Assembly: GCA_025361565.1 (NCBI GenBank)
Contig: JANYKN010000033.1
Coordinates: forward strand, 1 to 64,000
Origin: Bacteroidota bacterium
Lineage (GTDB): Bacteria > Bacteroidota > Bacteroidia > Bacteroidales > NBLH01
DNA length: 64,000 nucleotides
Reading direction: 5' to 3'
The position numbers and the translations under genes were made by a program. Positions 61,701-64,000 of the stretch are shown piece after piece (the stretch's first letter is position 1; the number at the start of each line of letters is the position of its first letter). The notes under the pieces were generated by a model. That model was not told the origin of the DNA, did no database searches, and saw nothing but the letters and a program-made list of their open reading frames with translations.

Positions 61701-61958
61701 AGCAAGCATTACTCCATCGGGTTTCTCCTTTTTAATTACTTCTTCAACAAAATGTGGGGTAATTGGTAGAAAATAGATTTCATCCGCAATTCCTTCCGAT
61801 GTTTGAACAGTCGCGATATTTGGATTTATCAATATGGTTTTAACGCCTTCTTCTTTTAAAGCTTTAAGTGCCTGTGAACCAGAATAATCAAATTCACCAG
61901 CCTCACCAATTTTTAATGCCCCTGAACCCAGGACCAGGACTTTGTTGTATTTTTTCAC
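58740..61958 (-). CDS. carB: Carbamoyl-phosphate synthase large subunit
   Basis: 1072 aa, the usual length. Two homologous ATP-grasp halves: SGALKIGEAGEFDYSGSQAL near the start and SGAYRIGSSVEFDWCSVNAI in the middle open the two halves; both ATP sites have the Arg/Glu/Asn clusters (VIEVNARLSRSSALASKATG; VIECNLRASRSFPFVSKVLK). The C-terminal allosteric MGS domain ends the chain (LYATGGTHSFLTANGLPV). It makes carbamoyl phosphate for arginine and pyrimidines. The CarA gene lies 54 bases upstream on the same strand. Confidence 0.97.
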   Translation of the reverse strand: MKKYNKVLVLGSGALKIGEAGEFDYSGSQALKALKEEGVKTILINPNIATVQTSEGIADEIYFLPITPHFVEEVIKKEKPDGVMLAFGGQTALNCGVELYRAGIFEKYNLEVLGTPVQAIINTEDRDIFVEKLNEIDVKTARSFATNTVDEALIAGDKLGYPIIARAAYALGGMGSGFANNREDLLPLVNNAFSFSNQVLIEESLKGWKEVEYEVVRDKYNNCITVCNMENFDPLGIHTGESIVIAPSQTLSNAEYHKLRSLAIKIIQHIGIIGECNVQYALDPFSQDYRVIEVNARLSRSSALASKATGYPLAFVAAKLGLGYGLFELKNSITKTTSAFFEPALDYVVCKIPRWDLNKFEGVSHQIGSSMKSVGEVMAIGTTFEEAIQKGLRMIGQGAHGFVGNREIVIEDIEKELSNPTESRIFVIEKAFEAGYTIDRVYDLTKIDKWFLQKLKVIFDLSKHIETYSGYEEMPDEVLQNAKRKGFSDFQLARMINKEETDEMHDAVLSMREYRKSRGILPAVKQIDTLAAEYPAFTNYLYLTYGGKKHDVEYENDGRSVIVLGSGAYRIGSSVEFDWCSVNAINTINKSGLRSIMINYNPETVSTDYDVTDRLYFDELTYERVLDIVDLENPKGLILSTGGQIPNNLAMRLHHANVPILGSSPLSIDRAENRHKFSMMLDALEIDQPVWKELTSMDEIHIFANKVGFPVLIRPSYVLSGAAMNVVSNNEELEHFLKLAVKVSKQYPVVVSQFIEQAKEIEIDAVADNGVMVAYAMSEHIEFAGVHSGDATMVFPPQKIYFETVRRIKRAAKSIAKELNISGPFNIQFLAKDNDIKVIECNLRASRSFPFVSKVLKSNMIELATNVMLGLPYKVPEKSIFEMDHIGIKASQFSFSRLAKADPVLGVDMSSTGEVGCIGDSYYDAVLKAMLSVGYRIPKGNVMISSGPIRDKVELLNSCRMMVEKGINLYATGGTHSFLTANGLPVTFLHWPDENKTPNVLDYIKNKQFDLVINIPKDLTQGELANDYIIRRSAIDYNVPLVTNSRLASAFIYAFTRLKLEDVSITSWAEYS

Positions 61959-62012
61959 GCGGAATATATTTTTTATAATTATTATATTTTTCTAATATCA
62001 CTAAAAATGGAT

Positions 62013-63083
62013 TTATTTCTTTTTCGCCATCAATTCCATAAAATCATCAAACAAAAATTCCGTATCCGTTGGCCCACCTGAAGCTTCGGGATGGAACTGT
62101 GTAGAAAAAAATGGTTTGGTTTTATGTTTGATACCTTCGCTTGTTCCGTCGTTCAAATTAGTAAACAACGGTTCCCAATCCTTTCCAAGCGTTTTATTAT
62201 CAACAGCATATCCATGATTTTGAGAGGTAATATAGCATTTTTTCTCACCATATTTAATAACTGGTTGGTTGTGGCTCCGATGGCCATATTTCAGTTTATA
62301 AGTGCTTGCTCCTGATGCCAGTGCCATCAATTGGCTTCCCAAACAAATCCCAAAAATTGGTTTGTCTTGATTTAATGCTGCTTGCAGGTTTTTAATCGCA
62401 GCAATACAATTCTGCGGATCTCCGGGGCCATTGGAAATGAAAAGCCCGTCATAATCATCTTTTGAATAATCATAATCATATGGAACCCGCACCACGGTGG
62501 TATCTCTATCCAAAAAACAACGGATAATGTTATTTTTTACGCCACAATCCACCAATATTACTTTGTATTTGCCCGTGCCATAAGTCTCCACTTTTTTAGG
62601 GCTTACTTGGGCTACAATGTCTTCTTTGCCAGGATCATACCAATCAACATCCTTTTCGTCGAAGATTATTTTGCCAAGCATGGTGCCGCTTTCTCTTAAA
62701 ATTTGTGTCAGTTCACGGGTATCAATACCATAAATTCCTGGTATTTTTTGTGATTTTAGCCAATCACCCAAGCTTTCGGAAGCATTCCAATGGCTGTATT
62801 CCGAAGAATAATCAGACACAATAAATGCCTGAACAGCAATTCTTTCCGATTCATAAAATTTATGTATTCCGTTTTCAGAATCTTTTTTGGGTACACCATA
62901 ATTCCCAACCAATGGGAAAGTGGACACCAATATTTGCCCAGTGTAGGAAGGATCTGTCAGACTCTCGGGATAGCCTGTCATTGCAGTATTAAAAACCACT
63001 TCACCTGCCACGGAGCCTTCATATCCAAAAGATATTCCTATAAATTCTTTCCCATCTTCAAGGACTAATTTTGCTTTTTTCAT
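62013..63083 (-). CDS. carA: Carbamoyl-phosphate synthase small (glutamine amidotransferase) subunit
   Basis: 356 aa. The N-terminal CarA domain (AKLVLEDGKEFIGISFGYEG ... GEVVFNTAMTGYPESLTDP) is followed by a class I glutamine amidotransferase: nucleophile region FGICLGSQLMALASGA (Cys in GICLG), SHNQPV, and the His/Glu pair in STQFHPEASGGPTD. Ser replaces the common His after GICLG, a variant seen in this phylum. It supplies ammonia to CarB. Confidence 0.96.
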   Translation of the reverse strand: MKKAKLVLEDGKEFIGISFGYEGSVAGEVVFNTAMTGYPESLTDPSYTGQILVSTFPLVGNYGVPKKDSENGIHKFYESERIAVQAFIVSDYSSEYSHWNASESLGDWLKSQKIPGIYGIDTRELTQILRESGTMLGKIIFDEKDVDWYDPGKEDIVAQVSPKKVETYGTGKYKVILVDCGVKNNIIRCFLDRDTTVVRVPYDYDYSKDDYDGLFISNGPGDPQNCIAAIKNLQAALNQDKPIFGICLGSQLMALASGASTYKLKYGHRSHNQPVIKYGEKKCYITSQNHGYAVDNKTLGKDWEPLFTNLNDGTSEGIKHKTKPFFSTQFHPEASGGPTDTEFLFDDFMELMAKKK

Positions 63084-63168
63084 GTTTTAGATATCTCTCA
63101 ATATTTTAAATGATTGGATGATTGATTTAATGATAATTTATGGTTGATTTTGAATCAATCCCCCCCAA

Positions 63169-63296
63169 AGGCTGTATCAAAATATTAGTTTCACAAAGTA
63201 TCTCTAAGTTTATGCTTTAAATTTCAATACTTTGAGAAACTTAGTGTTTTAACTTGGAGTAACTTAGTGATACAAAAAAGAATTTTGATACTGCCT
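63169..63296. repeat. MITE-like inverted repeat between carA and argH
   Basis: AGGCTGTATCAAAAT (63169-63183) and ATTTTGATACTGCCT (63282-63296) are inverted copies with one mismatch, enclosing A/T-rich DNA with repeated ACTTAGTG words (63238-63269). The ~128-bp non-coding unit with terminal inverted repeats looks like a miniature mobile element or intergenic repeat. Confidence 0.55.
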
Positions 63297-63350
63297 CAGT
63301 TTGTTTCTAATCAAATTAAAACTAATCAGTAACTTACACTGTATTGCAAA

Positions 63351-64000
63351 CTACTTCAATAATTCGTTCAATTTGTTTTCAGTATATTCAAAATGAAATT
63401 CATCAATACATTTTTTCATTTTATGCGATATTTCAACATTGCATAAATTTCCAATACTGCCTTCGTGCGTATGATAAATTTCTGTATCGGGTTCAAAATT
63501 ACCATCTTCAATTTCTTTTCCAACTATCTGATAAGCTTCCCTGAATGGAACTCCTGCCAACACCAATTCATTTACTTTTTCTACGCTAAAAACGAATTTA
63601 TATTTCTCATCCTGAATGATATCTTTATGGATAACAACATTTTCGAACATGATTTTTGCTACCGAAATACAGCTTTTTAACTCGGCAAAAGCTGGAAACA
63701 AAAGCTCTTTAATTATCTGTAAATCACGAAAATAACCAGAAGTTAAATTTCCAGTAATCAATGTAATTTGTTGTGGCAATGCTTGAATTTTATTGCATTT
63801 TCCACGTATCAGTTCAAAAACATCCGGATTTTTTTTGTGCGGCATAATGCTCGAACCGGTTACCAATTCATCCGGAAAACTCAAAAAATTGAAATTCTGG
63901 CTCATGAACAAACACACATCGGCGGCCATTTTGGCCATTGTGGCAGAAAATGAACTGAGGGCAAAACTAACTATTTTCTCGGTTTTTCCGCGCGACATTT
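63351..64000 (-). CDS. argH: Argininosuccinate lyase, C-terminal part (cut by window edge)
   Basis: 216 residues are visible, running off the right edge; the codon for the first Met is internal. The fumarase/aspartase-superfamily signature GSSIMPHKKNPDVFE is present, with the catalytic Ser in GSS. Typical ArgH continuation (FRDLQIIKELLFPAF, VPFREAYQIVGKEI) follows. ArgH converts argininosuccinate to arginine and fumarate. With carA and carB nearby on the same strand it fits an arginine-related region. Confidence 0.93.
   Translation of the reverse strand, partial: MSRGKTEKIVSFALSSFSATMAKMAADVCLFMSQNFNFLSFPDELVTGSSIMPHKKNPDVFELIRGKCNKIQALPQQITLITGNLTSGYFRDLQIIKELLFPAFAELKSCISVAKIMFENVVIHKDIIQDEKYKFVFSVEKVNELVLAGVPFREAYQIVGKEIEDGNFEPDTEIYHTHEGSIGNLCNVEISHKMKKCIDEFHFEYTENKLNELLK

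Overview
The window comes from a low-GC member of the Bacteroidota. Three kinds of evidence agree. Promoters repeatedly carry the phylum's TAnnTTTG -7 element, sometimes with TTTG about 19 bases upstream. There is a type IX secretion (type B) sorting domain and several Bacteroidota-type families (FISUMP, DUF6266, Wzi-like barrel). The housekeeping proteins (RuvB, GltX, AsnS, RpoN, CarAB, PdxA) look Bacteroidales-like. No genus is claimed.

Positions 1 to about 31.9 kb form a long accessory region, essentially a defence and conflict island. In order it holds: an IS630-type element splitting a winged-helix gene; a retron-like unit (promoter, structured RNA with 12-bp a1/a2 repeats, 79-aa protein, XRE protein, reverse transcriptase); a seven-gene type I restriction operon (HsdR, GIY-YIG-like protein, HsdM, DUF1016 nuclease, HsdS, HipA-like kinase, HIRAN protein); a GHKL-ATPase/DUF4325 gene bracketed by two copies of a short promoter-hairpin cassette; a convergent ubiquitin-like operon (multiubiquitin, E2/E1-like ThiF protein, DUF6527); an XRE/ImmA pair; an AbiE toxin-antitoxin pair with a palindromic operator; a truncated TOTE-type primase gene; a secreted LRR protein; and a DnaQ-like exonuclease / PD-(D/E)XK / AAA ATPase / WYL cassette between ~131-bp direct repeats. 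It ends with a block of long inverted repeats, a small HTH gene with tandem operators, a membrane-anchored GIY-YIG-like toxin candidate with a putative immunity gene, a 155-nt nested hairpin, and a DUF6266 gene.

A CAU-anticodon tRNA gene (31982-32055, minus) separates this island from a core-genome half (32-64 kb): HAD phosphatase, pdxA, tdh, gltX, ruvB, folB, an HNH protein, a Wzi-like barrel, LD-carboxypeptidase, rpoN, asnS, envelope and lipoproteins, a thiamine-binding protein, a DUF3108 protein, a TerB-like cluster, a RelE/ParE-type toxin-antitoxin pair, rnr, a cluster of secreted T9SS-associated proteins, a LuxR-type regulator, carB, carA and the 3' part of argH (running off the right edge).

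The most interesting parts are the retron-like locus, the ubiquitin-like operon beside the GHKL-ATPase gene with its duplicated small-RNA-like flanks, the extended type I operon, and the direct-repeat-bracketed nuclease/AAA/WYL cassette. All assignments rest on reading motifs by eye; no database search or folding program was run.
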